The notes beneath the pieces are model-generated. The model saw nothing but the letters and a program-made list of their open reading frames with translations, ran no database searches and was not told the DNA's origin. Source: CAYJLW01 sp964370965 (GTDB lineage Bacteria > Actinomycetota > Acidimicrobiia > UBA2766). Taken from it: a stretch of 64,000 bases of DNA. This document shows, one piece after another, positions 16,801 through 24,897 of this stretch (positions are counted from its first letter, which is position 1; the number at the start of each line of letters is the position of its first letter). The position numbers were made by a program, and so were the translations under genes. The DNA lies in NCBI GenBank assembly GCA_964370965.1, contig CAYJLW010000011.1, forward strand, positions 1-64,000. The letters run 5' to 3'.

Positions 16801-19416
16801 GAGACCCTCACCGCCCGGCGAGAGGGGCGTGAACTCGGGCACGGGCACGACCTCCGGGACGTCGGGCACGGGCGGCGCCGTGCCCAGGGGACCGTCCACG
16901 GGCGGCGCCGGCCGGGACCCGACGTAGGTGACGTCCACCCGGTTCGCGGTCGCGGCGCAAGCCACGCCCACGGAGCACGCCCGGGCGTCCACGTAGCGGA
17001 GGCCGGCGGGGTCGCTGGACCAGCGGGCCGTGAGATGGCGGTCGACCTCCGCGTCCACGTGCACGACGTGGCCCACGTCCCAGGACCGCTCGTCGAGATC
17101 CGAGAGCGCCAGCCGGGCACGGACGACGGTGCGGTCGTCGGCGCTCCAGGTGAGGAGCTTCCCGGTCACGGCGTCGTGGCTCTCGTCGGCCATGCGGAGA
17201 TGCCAGAGCGCCGGGAGGCCGGGCGGGCCCACGTCGAAGGGGCCGTGGAGCACGAGGGCGTCACCAGCCATCGGGACACCGCCCACCGTCCCCGGCTCCT
17301 GCACGTCGAGCGTGCCGGCGACAGCGGCCCGCTCGCCGGGCGGGGTCTCGACCCGGACGTCGAGGGGCACCCCGGGGCTGCGCTCGTAGTCGAGGGTCAC
17401 CCGTGAGGGCAGGGGTGCCACGCCGCCCGCGAGGGCGAGGCGGCTGCCGGCGTTGAGCACCTCCACGGGCGAGGTGCGGTCGTCGACGTCCACAGTGACG
17501 GCGGCGGACGCGTTGTCCGTGGCGTACACCTCGCCGTGGAGCTTCGTGGTCTCGGCGTCGGGCGACTCCACCCGGAACGTCGCCTCGCTCAGGTTCGCGA
17601 GGCCGGCGGCGATGCGGAAGACGCCCCCGGCACCGGCACCCGTGCGTTCCCGCAGCCGGGTGGCGTAGAGCACGTGTGGACCTGCGGTCGCCGCGGAGGG
17701 CACGTCGACGGCCACGGGGTCGCCCGGGAGGAAGTCCTGGGCGACGACCTGGGCCCAGGTGGGTGTGGGAGCGTCGTCGCAGGCGGGCCGGCGGGCAGGC
17801 ACGTAGTACTCGCTCTCGCCGGGCAGGACGACCCGGCCGTCACCCGGATGCGGCGTCTCCGCCGTGGGCGGGACCGGGACGGCGAGGATCGGGCAGGAAC
17901 GGATACGGGCGCCCACGAGGTCGGTCGGCCCCCCGGCGGGGCCGGGGTCCCCCGCCGGTCCGCCGCCGGGTCCCGGATACGGGTCTCCCGGGGGGACCCA
18001 GGGGTCCCCGGGCGGGATCGTGGGGAAGGGATCCCCGGGCGGGAAAGTCGGGTACGGGTCCCCGGGCGGCGTCCAGGAGCTCGCCGCCGTGAGGGCGTTG
18101 ACGCGGATGTGCGCAGAGAGGTCGTCGACGCGACCGGTGACGTGGAGCGGCGTGTCGGCGGGATCCGCGGGATCGTCGGTGGCGAGGATCAGCTCGTCGA
18201 GCACGACGTCGGGCCGCACGAAGGTCTCGTCTGTCTCCGGGGTGTTCACGAGGTCGAGGCGGTGGGGGTGCGCCACCCAGTCGAGGCGCCGAGGCACCCC
18301 GGTGACGGTGGCGTCGAGGCCGAGTTCGGGCCCGCCGCCGAGGCCGTGGCCGGCCCCGGAGGTGACGTCGAGGTCGAGCGTGGCAGCGGGGTCGGGGTCG
18401 CGCAGCCAGCTCAAGTGACCCGTCGACGCCGACGTGCCCCCCGCCGGGCAGACCTGGCGGGCCCCGAAGGCGAACGCCTGCGGGGCCCGGGACCATCCCG
18501 TGGACGCGGCGAAGAGCTGCTCGGTCACCAACGGGCTCGTGCCTGTGACGTCGGAGACCTCCACGCTGGCGGCGGCGGCCGGCATGGGGTCCGGCACCGG
18601 GCTGCCGTAGTCGAAGCGTTCCCCGACGGCGAGGTAGTTCGTGGACCCGGTGAGACCGGCGTCCCCGCCGTCGTCGGCGCGCAGCATGGCGGCGACCTCG
18701 GCGTGCGTGGGCCAACGACTCGCCGCCGTCCCGTCGATGCCCACGTCGACGTAGGTGCTGGACAGAGACCCGTCGGCGCGGCGGAACCGTACGCCCACGC
18801 CCACGTCCGCCCGGAAGGGCGCCGTGCGCGCCCAACCCTCGGCGTGCGCGGAGAGCATCACGAGCGGGCCCAGGACGTCGTCGATCTCGACGACCGTGAC
18901 CCGGTCCCGGGGCCGGGCGAAGTTCTCGTGGAAGAGGCGGCGGAGCTGGGCCTGGAGGTCGGCGGGAAGCCCGAAGGTCCCCACCTTGAAGGTGAGCTGG
19001 AACCAGAGGTCCCGCTGGGCGTCGCCGTCGAGGTCCACGTCGTAGGGCTGGAAGACGCGGCTCACGACCGTGCCGAAGAACGAGTCCTCGCTCTCGGTCA
19101 CGAGGGGGAACACCCGCTCCACCACCCGCGAGCCGTCCGGGAGCGTCGTGGCGCCGGGGAGGCTGCCCGCATACGTGGCGGGAAAGGTCGCCCGGAACAC
19201 GTAGTCCACACCGGCGAGGACCTGGGGCACCTCCGGCGCTCCGGTCGGCGGTGCCAGGGGCGCCTCCGTGGCCGAGCAGAGGAAGTCGAGGCCGTCCGCC
19301 CTGGCGCCGGGCCCGGACGCCGTCCACACCGTCGCCAGGACGAGGCCCAGCACCGCCGTCACCCACCGCCGGCGTGTCCCCCGGCGCCCCGTCTGCTCCC
19401 GGTCTGCTCCGCTCAC
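13849..19416 (-). CDS. Giant secreted protein 2, paralogue of protein 1
   Basis: This 1855-aa exported protein is collinear with the one at 3247-8754 over its whole length by visual comparison; the N-terminal segments EVPQVL, LPDGSRVVER, VFQPYDVDLDGD, GTFGLPADLQAQ and NFARPRDRV are nearly identical. A signal peptide (residues 15-40, probable cleavage after ARA at 38-40) precedes the mature start. Residues about 448-496 hold a PPGDP-repeat linker that is absent from protein 1. The C-terminus again resembles a PKD-like domain (VFYGDGS, then HTWAMPGRYPL). The GTG start has AGGAGGG 8 bp upstream. A SARP-like promoter and a strong terminator make it a single-gene unit. The function is unknown; the domain style suggests a surface or adhesive structural protein, which is inference. 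Confidence 0.85.
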   Translation of the reverse strand: MSGADREQTGRRGTRRRWVTAVLGLVLATVWTASGPGARADGLDFLCSATEAPLAPPTGAPEVPQVLAGVDYVFRATFPATYAGSLPGATTLPDGSRVVERVFPLVTESEDSFFGTVVSRVFQPYDVDLDGDAQRDLWFQLTFKVGTFGLPADLQAQLRRLFHENFARPRDRVTVVEIDDVLGPLVMLSAHAEGWARTAPFRADVGVGVRFRRADGSLSSTYVDVGIDGTAASRWPTHAEVAAMLRADDGGDAGLTGSTNYLAVGERFDYGSPVPDPMPAAAASVEVSDVTGTSPLVTEQLFAASTGWSRAPQAFAFGARQVCPAGGTSASTGHLSWLRDPDPAATLDLDVTSGAGHGLGGGPELGLDATVTGVPRRLDWVAHPHRLDLVNTPETDETFVRPDVVLDELILATDDPADPADTPLHVTGRVDDLSAHIRVNALTAASSWTPPGDPYPTFPPGDPFPTIPPGDPWVPPGDPYPGPGGGPAGDPGPAGGPTDLVGARIRSCPILAVPVPPTAETPHPGDGRVVLPGESEYYVPARRPACDDAPTPTWAQVVAQDFLPGDPVAVDVPSAATAGPHVLYATRLRERTGAGAGGVFRIAAGLANLSEATFRVESPDAETTKLHGEVYATDNASAAVTVDVDDRTSPVEVLNAGSRLALAGGVAPLPSRVTLDYERSPGVPLDVRVETPPGERAAVAGTLDVQEPGTVGGVPMAGDALVLHGPFDVGPPGLPALWHLRMADESHDAVTGKLLTWSADDRTVVRARLALSDLDERSWDVGHVVHVDAEVDRHLTARWSSDPAGLRYVDARACSVGVACAATANRVDVTYVGSRPAPPVDGPLGTAPPVPDVPEVVPVPEFTPLSPGGEGLRVVDLTDATGYTPNYGYRAQVRNLARVTWERDHTGIDPTGLPAVFRRFCAVSEPTGEPFVTNVYLANGQLPNLYLDGRVDRLPAVLSAHLRPDAALDGPPRRRLLWFQTEDCDMAVPPVPPGDDVEDQPVYVFDLRQGELGLVSGVPRPPMGGDVAPGIDATLHLHRDVGLQAADVQGRVGLPRHLDVDVPSVRNCDEENLASAVCPALPLAHERDERMEARLAWRSSAFALGYLRAHAVLSAGAPTLTDPGHVNRQDVDAEIGRIPGSATVAVDEDTNERLPWDRWTLQVEGELKNGVPPTLETVRFALTDRDTPGYKGPWKPPAERVAPEDEANRVPNYQVRLDDVPERLLVHADLYRSESPSAVRDAFDSTESAGAEFCRRIHRSAVDRQALGYLDASVDLNDADRVDLQLRSGEEAANLGDNAQNALVLSTGPGSRVDGTVALKLASAFEESQEVDTFLTTSDFRACLDFDLPLQIAFQNVNRMQLGQMGAGFAVDLPDADRAAGADVSATVGETFRAPDGSDVSRSGAWYRHYYVRFDPEGPGDFHAWEGGTHDCTWEILDPLAWFVLGPFYGLFDGCDYLGPGLTRDPPGALSGWRDVPVHPLRPAASTRDCDEWPETDQCPLPYGGLSYQKRGWTNEFGYGERSGTTLEVPPGLDFPNRPAGHSSIAFLLDPLFTWEYIAALHERDDDDLVPGRPGRMIFEALRTQSQPAADFRYPYVTRSSRTDQTGQFVKLICASRAPATADTMTAADGTEYSVSFDETKCDETSWPTSPWTYWEKRVHVYVVARHPNGMIRWSRDMTPSGWGHTSRVWGTGRPLPRSRATVDLLLGDDGAVQARARFGGHDATWRLDPSGMGGPADRALSLGMRRFEWCFTFWGRRICVPFLFPGVVDAAPEVVVASGTETTIPLSGGTACGSACSGRAVFYGDGSMRRYGRDEPLPAVVHTWAMPGRYPLLVVTHDDDGRATGVFALRIRAT
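17930..18075 (-). repeat. PPGDP-repeat linker inside giant protein 2
   Basis: The in-frame repeat encodes PPGDPYPTF, PPGDPFPTI, PPGDPW and PPGDPYPG, followed by Gly/Pro-rich sequence. At the DNA level it is an imperfect ~24-bp tandem array built on ggtccccgggcgg. Giant protein 1 keeps only one PGDPF at the matching site, so the array expanded in copy 2. Confidence 0.8.
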
Positions 19417-19452
19417 GGCCCTGCCCTCCTCGTGTGCCCTCCGGCTCGCGTC

Positions 19453-19484
19453 AGGATGGCAGATCCCTCTGACGAGATCCTGAC
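19453..19484 (-). promoter_or_regulatory. SARP-type promoter of giant gene 2
   Basis: On the minus strand: GTCAGGA (19484-19478), spacer TCTC, GTCAGAG (19473-19467), 8 bp, hexamer CATCCT (19458-19453). Geometry and hexamer match those before giant gene 1, and the start codon lies 36 bp on. The left heptamer is also half of a CCTGAC-G-GTCAGG palindrome (19479-19491). Confidence 0.5.
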
Positions 19485-19496
19485 CGTCAGGGCGTT

Positions 19497-19650
19497 ATGG
19501 GGGGGCCCCCCCCGCGGGTAGGGGGGGGGGGGGGCCCGCCCCCCAACGGGCGGGGCGGCCCNNNNNNNNNNACCCCCCCCTCCCCATCCCCTCCCCGCCT
19601 GGGCTGCGGGGGCCCCCCCCCCCCGGATACCCGGGGGGGGGCTCCCCAGA
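19497..19650. other. Low-complexity G/C tract with 10-N gap (19562-19571)
   Basis: Runs of G and C up to 14 bases flank ten Ns between giant gene 2 and gatB. The sequence looks like a failed assembly across a GC-rich hairpin, and the true distance between the two genes is unknown. Confidence 0.85.
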
Positions 19651-19664
19651 ACGCCAAGGACGCG

Positions 19665-21125
19665 TCAGCCCCGGAGCCGGGCCCGGAGGAGCTCGTTCAC
19701 GGTGCCCGGGTTGGCCCTGCCCTGCGTGGCCTTCATGACCTGGCCCACCAACGCGCCCACGACCTTCTCGTTGCCGGCCCGGTACTTCCCCACGACGTCG
19801 GGGTTGGCGTCGACGACCTCGCCCACGATGCGCTCCAGCTCACCCGTGTCGCTGATCTGGGCGAGCCCCTGGCTCTCCACGATCGCCGCCGGGGACTCCC
19901 CCGAAGCGAGCACCCGGCGGAGAACCTCGCGGGCGAGCTTCGAGGAGAGGATGCCGTCACCGGCGAGGCGGGTGAGCTCCACGAACGTCCCGGCGGCGGG
20001 GGCGACGTCAGGGAAGTCGCGCCCGGTCTCGTTCAGGTGGGCGAGGACCTCCTGGCTCGCCCAGTTGTAGGCCGCGGCGGCGCCGGCCCCGGCGGCGACC
20101 TCGGCGTCCACCCAGTCGGCGAGACCCCGCGTGTACACGACCGCCGCCGCCTTCTCGTGGGTGATGCCGAGGGTCTCGATCGCTTCGGCCACACGGGCGG
20201 CGGGCAGCTTCGCCGGCACGGACATCTCTATCTCGGCCACCCATTCCGGCTCGGGCTGTATGGGCACGAGGTCCGGCTCGGGGAAGTAGCGGTAGTCGAA
20301 CGCCTCCTCCTTGGAGCGCATCCCGTGGGTGCGACCGTCGCTCTCGTTCCAGTGCCGGGTCTCCTGCACGATCGGGGCCCCGGACTCGAGGACGCCGGTC
20401 TGGCGCTCCACCTCGTGGGCGAGGGCGCGCCCCAGGCTGCGCACGGAGTTCATGTTCTTGACCTCGACCTTGGTGCCGAACGTCTCGGCGCCGACGGGGC
20501 GCAGCGACACGTTGGCGTCGACGCGCAGCGAGCCCTCCTCCATCTTCACGTCCGAGATGTCGAGGAGCTCGCAGATCGCCCGCAGCTCGTTCACGTACGC
20601 CCTCGCCTCGTCGGGGCTGCGGATGTCGGCCTCCGAGACGATCTCCAGCAGGGGGACGCCCGCCCGGTTGTAGTCCTCGAGCGTGGCGGCGGCCTCGTGG
20701 ATGCGCCCGCCCCCGCCGAGGTGCGTGGACTTGCCCGTGTCCTCCTCGAGGTGCGCCCGGTGCACCCGGACGCGGCGGCGCTCCCCCGCCTCCGTGAGGA
20801 CCTCGATCTCCCCGCCCCGGCAGATCGGCTCGTCGTACTGGGAGATCTGGAAGTCCTTGGGCATGTCCGGATAGAAGTAGTTCTTCCGGTGGAAGATCGC
20901 CCGTCCGATCTCGGCGCCCACGGAGCGTCCGAAGCGGATGGCGTACTCCACGGCGCGCCGGTTCGTGACGGGCAGCGACCCGGGGAGGCCGAGACAGACG
21001 GGGCAGACGAGCGTGTTCGGCGGGGCACCGAAGCGGTTGGGGCAGCCGCAGAACATCTTCGTCTCCGTGGAGAGCTCCACATGGGTCTCGAGGCCGATGA
21101 CGACCTCGTAGCCCGACGGGTTCAT
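19665..21125 (-). CDS. gatB: Asp-tRNA(Asn)/Glu-tRNA(Gln) amidotransferase subunit B
   Basis: This is a 486-aa GatB, the kinase/tRNA-binding subunit that phosphorylates the acyl group of misacylated Glu-tRNA(Gln) or Asp-tRNA(Asn) before amidation with ammonia from GatA. The hallmark N-terminus VIGLETHVELST, the Cys-rich zinc segment (FCGCPN, CPVCLGLPG), and YFYPDMPKDFQISQYD are present, as is the C-terminal YqeY-like region. The ATG overlaps the gatA stop as ATGA. It is last in gatC-gatA-gatB, which implies that this organism makes Gln-tRNA and/or Asn-tRNA indirectly. Confidence 0.97.
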   Translation of the reverse strand: MNPSGYEVVIGLETHVELSTETKMFCGCPNRFGAPPNTLVCPVCLGLPGSLPVTNRRAVEYAIRFGRSVGAEIGRAIFHRKNYFYPDMPKDFQISQYDEPICRGGEIEVLTEAGERRRVRVHRAHLEEDTGKSTHLGGGGRIHEAAATLEDYNRAGVPLLEIVSEADIRSPDEARAYVNELRAICELLDISDVKMEEGSLRVDANVSLRPVGAETFGTKVEVKNMNSVRSLGRALAHEVERQTGVLESGAPIVQETRHWNESDGRTHGMRSKEEAFDYRYFPEPDLVPIQPEPEWVAEIEMSVPAKLPAARVAEAIETLGITHEKAAAVVYTRGLADWVDAEVAAGAGAAAAYNWASQEVLAHLNETGRDFPDVAPAAGTFVELTRLAGDGILSSKLAREVLRRVLASGESPAAIVESQGLAQISDTGELERIVGEVVDANPDVVGKYRAGNEKVVGALVGQVMKATQGRANPGTVNELLRARLRG

Positions 21126-22594
21126 GTCTCCACCCCCGGCACCGCCACCTCCGCGGGCTCGGGAAGGCCCAACACGGCCTCGGCGCCCGCCGCCGCCCGG
21201 AACAGGACCTCCTCGCCCAGCGCGGGAGCCACGAGCTGAAAACCGACGGGAAGGCCGCCCGCGCCCTCGCCGCACCACAGCGAGATCCCGGGGTGCCCGG
21301 CGAGGTTCGTGGGGATCGTGCACACGTCGGCGAGGTACATCGACAACGGGTCGGCGGTGCGTTCCCCGAGCGGGAACGCCACCGTGGGCGACGTGGGCAT
21401 GCACAGGACGTCCGCGTGCTCGTAGGCGACGGCGAGGTCCCGGATGACGAGGGTGCGGACCTTCTGCGCCTGACCGTAGTAGGCGTCGTAGTACCCGGCA
21501 GAGAGGGCGTACGTGCCGAGCATGATGCGCCGCTTCACCTCGGGCCCGAAGCCCGCCTCGCGGGTGCGGCGGTTCATCGTCTCCACGTCGGGGCCGTCGA
21601 TGCGCAGGCCGTATCGGACGCCGTCGAAACGGGCGAGGTTGGAGGACGCTTCGGCCGGGGCGATGAGGTAGTACGCGGACAGCGCATAGGCGACCGAGGG
21701 CAGCGACACGTCCACGACCGTGGCGCCGGCGGCCTCGAGCTTGCCGACCGCCTCACCGAAGCGGGCGACGACCTCCGCCTCGAAGCCTTCCCCCCCGCAG
21801 AGCTCCTTCACGACACCGACCCGGAGGCCGTCGAGACCGCGGCCCAGGACGGGGCTCACGGCCGGGGCGGGCTCCGGGATGCAGGTGGCGTCCATGGGGT
21901 CGGCGCCCGCCATGACCTCGAAGGCGGTCGCCGTGTCGGCGACCGTGAGCGAGAACGACCCCACCTGGTCGAGGGAGGATGCTAATGCCACGAGGCCGTA
22001 GCGGCTGATGCGCCCGTAGGTGGGCTTGAAGCCCACGACGCCGCAGAGCGACGCCGGCTGGCGGATCGACCCGCCCGTGTCGCTGCCCAGAGCAACGGGG
22101 ACGAGACCGGCGGCCACGGCCGCCGCCGAACCCCCCGAGGAGCCCCCGGGCACACGTCCGGTGTCCCGGGGGTTCAGGGTGGGCCCGAACGCGGAGTTCT
22201 CGGTCGAGGAACCCATAGCGAACTCGTCCATGTTCGTCTTGCCCACCACGACGGCCCCGGCGGCCTCCAGGCGGGCCACGGCGGTGGCGGTGTAGGGCGG
22301 TTCCCAGCCCTCGAGGATCCGGGAGGCGCATGTCGTGGGCACGCCCTCGACGCACAGGACGTCCTTGACGCCGACCGGTACCCCCGCGAGGCGCCCGGGG
22401 TCGTCACCGGCGACGACGCGGGCGTCCACGGCCCGGGCCGCGGACAGGGCCCGTTCCGCGGTGACGGCGAGGAAGGCGTGCAGCCGGGGGTCGACGGCGG
22501 CGATCCGTTCCAGGTGGGCGGCGCAGATCTCCTCGGCGGAGGCCTCCCCGGCCCCCACCGCGGCGGCGATCTCGACTGCCGTGCCCGGTGTCAC
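21122..22594 (-). CDS. gatA: Asp-tRNA(Asn)/Glu-tRNA(Gln) amidotransferase subunit A
   Basis: This is a 490-aa amidase-signature enzyme that hydrolyses glutamine to supply ammonia to GatB. The Ser-cisSer-Lys triad is visible as K77 (GVPVGVKD), S152 (PGGSSGGS) and S176 (SDTGGSIRQP). Length and motif order match GatA. The start overlaps the gatC stop (ATGA) and the stop overlaps the gatB start, so the three subunits are translationally coupled. Confidence 0.97.
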   Translation of the reverse strand: MTPGTAVEIAAAVGAGEASAEEICAAHLERIAAVDPRLHAFLAVTAERALSAARAVDARVVAGDDPGRLAGVPVGVKDVLCVEGVPTTCASRILEGWEPPYTATAVARLEAAGAVVVGKTNMDEFAMGSSTENSAFGPTLNPRDTGRVPGGSSGGSAAAVAAGLVPVALGSDTGGSIRQPASLCGVVGFKPTYGRISRYGLVALASSLDQVGSFSLTVADTATAFEVMAGADPMDATCIPEPAPAVSPVLGRGLDGLRVGVVKELCGGEGFEAEVVARFGEAVGKLEAAGATVVDVSLPSVAYALSAYYLIAPAEASSNLARFDGVRYGLRIDGPDVETMNRRTREAGFGPEVKRRIMLGTYALSAGYYDAYYGQAQKVRTLVIRDLAVAYEHADVLCMPTSPTVAFPLGERTADPLSMYLADVCTIPTNLAGHPGISLWCGEGAGGLPVGFQLVAPALGEEVLFRAAAGAEAVLGLPEPAEVAVPGVET

Positions 22595-22896
22595 GCCCCG
22601 CCCTCCGCGAGGTCCAGGATCGGCGGCACGCGGAAGCGGCCGTCCTCGGAGGCGGGGGCGGCGGCGAGCGCCGCGCCCGGTGCCAGGCAGGGCCGCGGGG
22701 TGTCGGCCCGCAACACGTTGGCGAGCGGCACCGGGTGCGCCGTGGGTTCCACGGCGGCGAGGTCGAGGGTCTTGACCTGGGCGGCGTGGTCGAGGATGCC
22801 GCCGAGTTGGCCGGCGAAGAGGGTGATCTCCTCTTCGGTGAGCTCGAGGCGGGCGAGCCGGGCGACGTGGACGACGTCCTCATGGGAGATGCTCAT
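22591..22896 (-). CDS. gatC: Asp-tRNA(Asn)/Glu-tRNA(Gln) amidotransferase subunit C
   Basis: This is a 101-aa GatC, the small clamp that holds GatA to GatB. The typical opening (HEDVVHVARLARLELTEEE) and the conserved C-terminal RVPPIL segment are present. The ATG at 22896 gives the standard family N-terminus, though no clear Shine-Dalgarno sequence precedes it. It is first in the gatCAB operon. Confidence 0.95.
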   Translation of the reverse strand: MSISHEDVVHVARLARLELTEEEITLFAGQLGGILDHAAQVKTLDLAAVEPTAHPVPLANVLRADTPRPCLAPGAALAAAPASEDGRFRVPPILDLAEGGA

Positions 22897-23091
22897 GGCG
22901 GGAAAGTAGCGCGGGGGCGGGTTCCCCCCCTTCGGGAGCCCGACCGGCGGGCGGCCTGAGGCACGAAAGGCTTTCGTCCGAGACAAGGAGACCGGGCCCG
23001 CCCCGGCGAATCGTGTTCCGGCGACGCTGCCCGGCTACTCTTTGCCGACTACCGGTCGGAGCTTGGCGGCTCTGGGAGAAGGAGACAGCGG

Positions 23092-23607
23092 ATGAAGGTT
23101 TGGCGCGGCCTACTCGTGGGTTTGGCCCTCGCCCTCGCAGTTGCGGCCTGCGCCGGGGGCGGGTACTCGGAGAACCCGGACACGTACATGCCCGACAAGG
23201 TCGGCGGCAAGAAGGTCGACACTAAGGGTGAGTTCGCGAAGTCTCTCGAGAGCTCGTTCAAGAGCGGCGAGGTGAAGAAGTTCGCGTCCGGCACGGTGGG
23301 CACGCCGAGCCAGTCCAACCCGCTCCCGGAGCTCATCATCCTCGCCGCCCAGGGCAAGGAAGGCGGCATCAAGGACGCCAAGGACCAGCTCAAGAAGGCC
23401 TTCGCCGGCGGCAAGGGCAAGGTCAAGACGGTCAAGGTGAAGGGCCTCGACGTGCAGATGTTGAGCTTCTCCCAGAGTGGCCTCTCGGCGACGGTGGCGA
23501 TCGCCACCCCGCGCAAGGACATCGGCCTCATCGCCTTCTCCTTCAAGGGCGGCGAGAAGAAGGCCACAGAGGGCATGGAGGCGATGCTCGACGCCGGCAA
23601 GAAGTAA
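23092..23607 (+). CDS. Small secreted lipoprotein, unknown function
   Basis: This 171-aa protein has a lipobox signal (LALAVAAC, Cys about residue 20), so it is probably lipid-anchored on the outside of the membrane. The mature part is unusually Lys- and Gly-rich for this genome (KVGGKKVDTKGEF, GGKGKVKTVKVKG). A good ribosome-binding site (GAGAAGGAGA) precedes the ATG. The next gene begins directly after its TAA, so it may be cotranscribed with the MFS transporter. I do not recognise the family. Confidence 0.75.
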   Translation: MKVWRGLLVGLALALAVAACAGGGYSENPDTYMPDKVGGKKVDTKGEFAKSLESSFKSGEVKKFASGTVGTPSQSNPLPELIILAAQGKEGGIKDAKDQLKKAFAGGKGKVKTVKVKGLDVQMLSFSQSGLSATVAIATPRKDIGLIAFSFKGGEKKATEGMEAMLDAGKK

Positions 23608-24897
23608 TTGCCCGGCACCGGGCCGCACGCGCCCGATGCCGACCCGAGGAGCAGTCGTGGCCCCAGGTATCTGCGACTGCTCCTCGTCGTCCTCGTCACC
23701 GCGTCGTTCTTCGACGGATACGACAGCGGCATAGCCGCCACGGTCCCCGGGGCCATCCAGGACACGTTCGGCCTCACGGTCCGGGGCCTCGGGACACTGC
23801 GTTTCGCCGTGTCCTGCGGGGCCGTGTTCAGCTTCTTCGTCGCCCGCTCGGCCGATCGCTTCGGCCGCCGGGCGATCCTCGTCTGGTCCGTGGTCGCCTA
23901 CACGGTCATGACCGGTCTCACGGCGGTCACCCCGAACGTCGTGCTCTTCGGGTTCTGCCAGTTCTGCGCGGCTGTGTTCCTGGGCTCGGAGTACGCGGTC
24001 GCGGTGACCATGATCGTCGAGGAGTTCCCTGCCGACGGTCGCGGGCGGGCCCTCGGCCTGTTCACGCTCATGGGCGCTGCCGGGCTCATCCTGGTGCCCA
24101 TCCTCGCCCAGACCCCCCTTGCCCGGGGACCCCTGGAGTGGCGGGCCCTCTACCTCGTCGGCCTCCTCCCGCTCGTGCTCACGTCGGTGCTGCGCCGCCG
24201 TGTCCGGGAGACACGCCTGTTCATGGAGCGCAAGGCGGAGGCTGACGCCGCCGGGGTCTCCCACGTGCCGTCCTTCTTCGAGCCCTGGAAGCCGCCGTAC
24301 CGGCGCACGATGGTGGTGCTGGCCTTCGTGACGTTCTGCCGGTCGTTCCCGGTCTTCGGGGCGACGGCCTGGTGGGTCTGGTACGCCGAGCGCGAGGCGG
24401 GCCTCCCACAGACGCTCGTGCTCAACTTCCTGATCGGTGCGTACGGTCTCGGCATCATCGGCTACTACGTCTGCGGCCGGGCGATCGACACCTATGGACG
24501 CAAGCCCACGGCTGTGACCTTCGGCGTGGTCGCCTGGGCGGCGACCACAGTCCTGTTCCAGACGAGGGCGGCGCCCGTGCAGGCGGTCTGCGTGGCCCTG
24601 GCCGTCTTCTTCGGCCTCGGCATCTCCCCGGCCATCAATGCGTTCTACACCGAGTTGTTCCCCACCCGGATCCGGGCGTCGGCAGCGGCGTGGGCGCGCA
24701 ACGCCTTCGAGATCCCGGGCATCATCTCGGCCCCGCTCATCATCGGCATCCTGGGTGACCAAGGCACGGGCAGCCTCGGATCCGTCGGGGACGCGGTCAC
24801 GGTCGTCCTGCCGCTCATCCTCGTCTCGGTGGTCCTCGTCTGGCGCTACCTGCCGGAGACGAAGGGCAGGGACCTGGAGCTCCTGGACGCGGCGTGA
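23608..24897 (+). CDS. MFS transporter, metabolite:H+ symporter type
   Basis: This protein of about 429 aa has 12 predicted membrane segments and the MFS signature after TM2 (ARSADRFGRRAIL), the motif ETRLFMERKAEA in the central loop, and a family-typical C-terminus (YLPETKGRDLELL) seen in the sugar and metabolite:H+ symporter branch. The substrate cannot be told. The reading frame opens at a TTG directly behind the preceding TAA, and the true start may lie slightly downstream. The stop overlaps the next start as GTGA. Confidence 0.85.
   Translation: MPGTGPHAPDADPRSSRGPRYLRLLLVVLVTASFFDGYDSGIAATVPGAIQDTFGLTVRGLGTLRFAVSCGAVFSFFVARSADRFGRRAILVWSVVAYTVMTGLTAVTPNVVLFGFCQFCAAVFLGSEYAVAVTMIVEEFPADGRGRALGLFTLMGAAGLILVPILAQTPLARGPLEWRALYLVGLLPLVLTSVLRRRVRETRLFMERKAEADAAGVSHVPSFFEPWKPPYRRTMVVLAFVTFCRSFPVFGATAWWVWYAEREAGLPQTLVLNFLIGAYGLGIIGYYVCGRAIDTYGRKPTAVTFGVVAWAATTVLFQTRAAPVQAVCVALAVFFGLGISPAINAFYTELFPTRIRASAAAWARNAFEIPGIISAPLIIGILGDQGTGSLGSVGDAVTVVLPLILVSVVLVWRYLPETKGRDLELLDAA

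Noticed and set aside
13903..17406. 1167-codon open frame opposite giant gene 2
   Set aside because: Shadow frame caused by G/C third positions; no domain resemblance and no ribosome-binding site.
17930..18075. Possible CRISPR-like array
   Set aside because: The repeat is short, imperfect, in frame and encodes PPGDP units inside a coding gene; no spacers or cas genes are present.
22897..23091. tRNA or small RNA in the gatC / lipoprotein spacer
   Set aside because: Several short hairpins are present but there is no T-loop consensus or cloverleaf; nothing specific can be supported.
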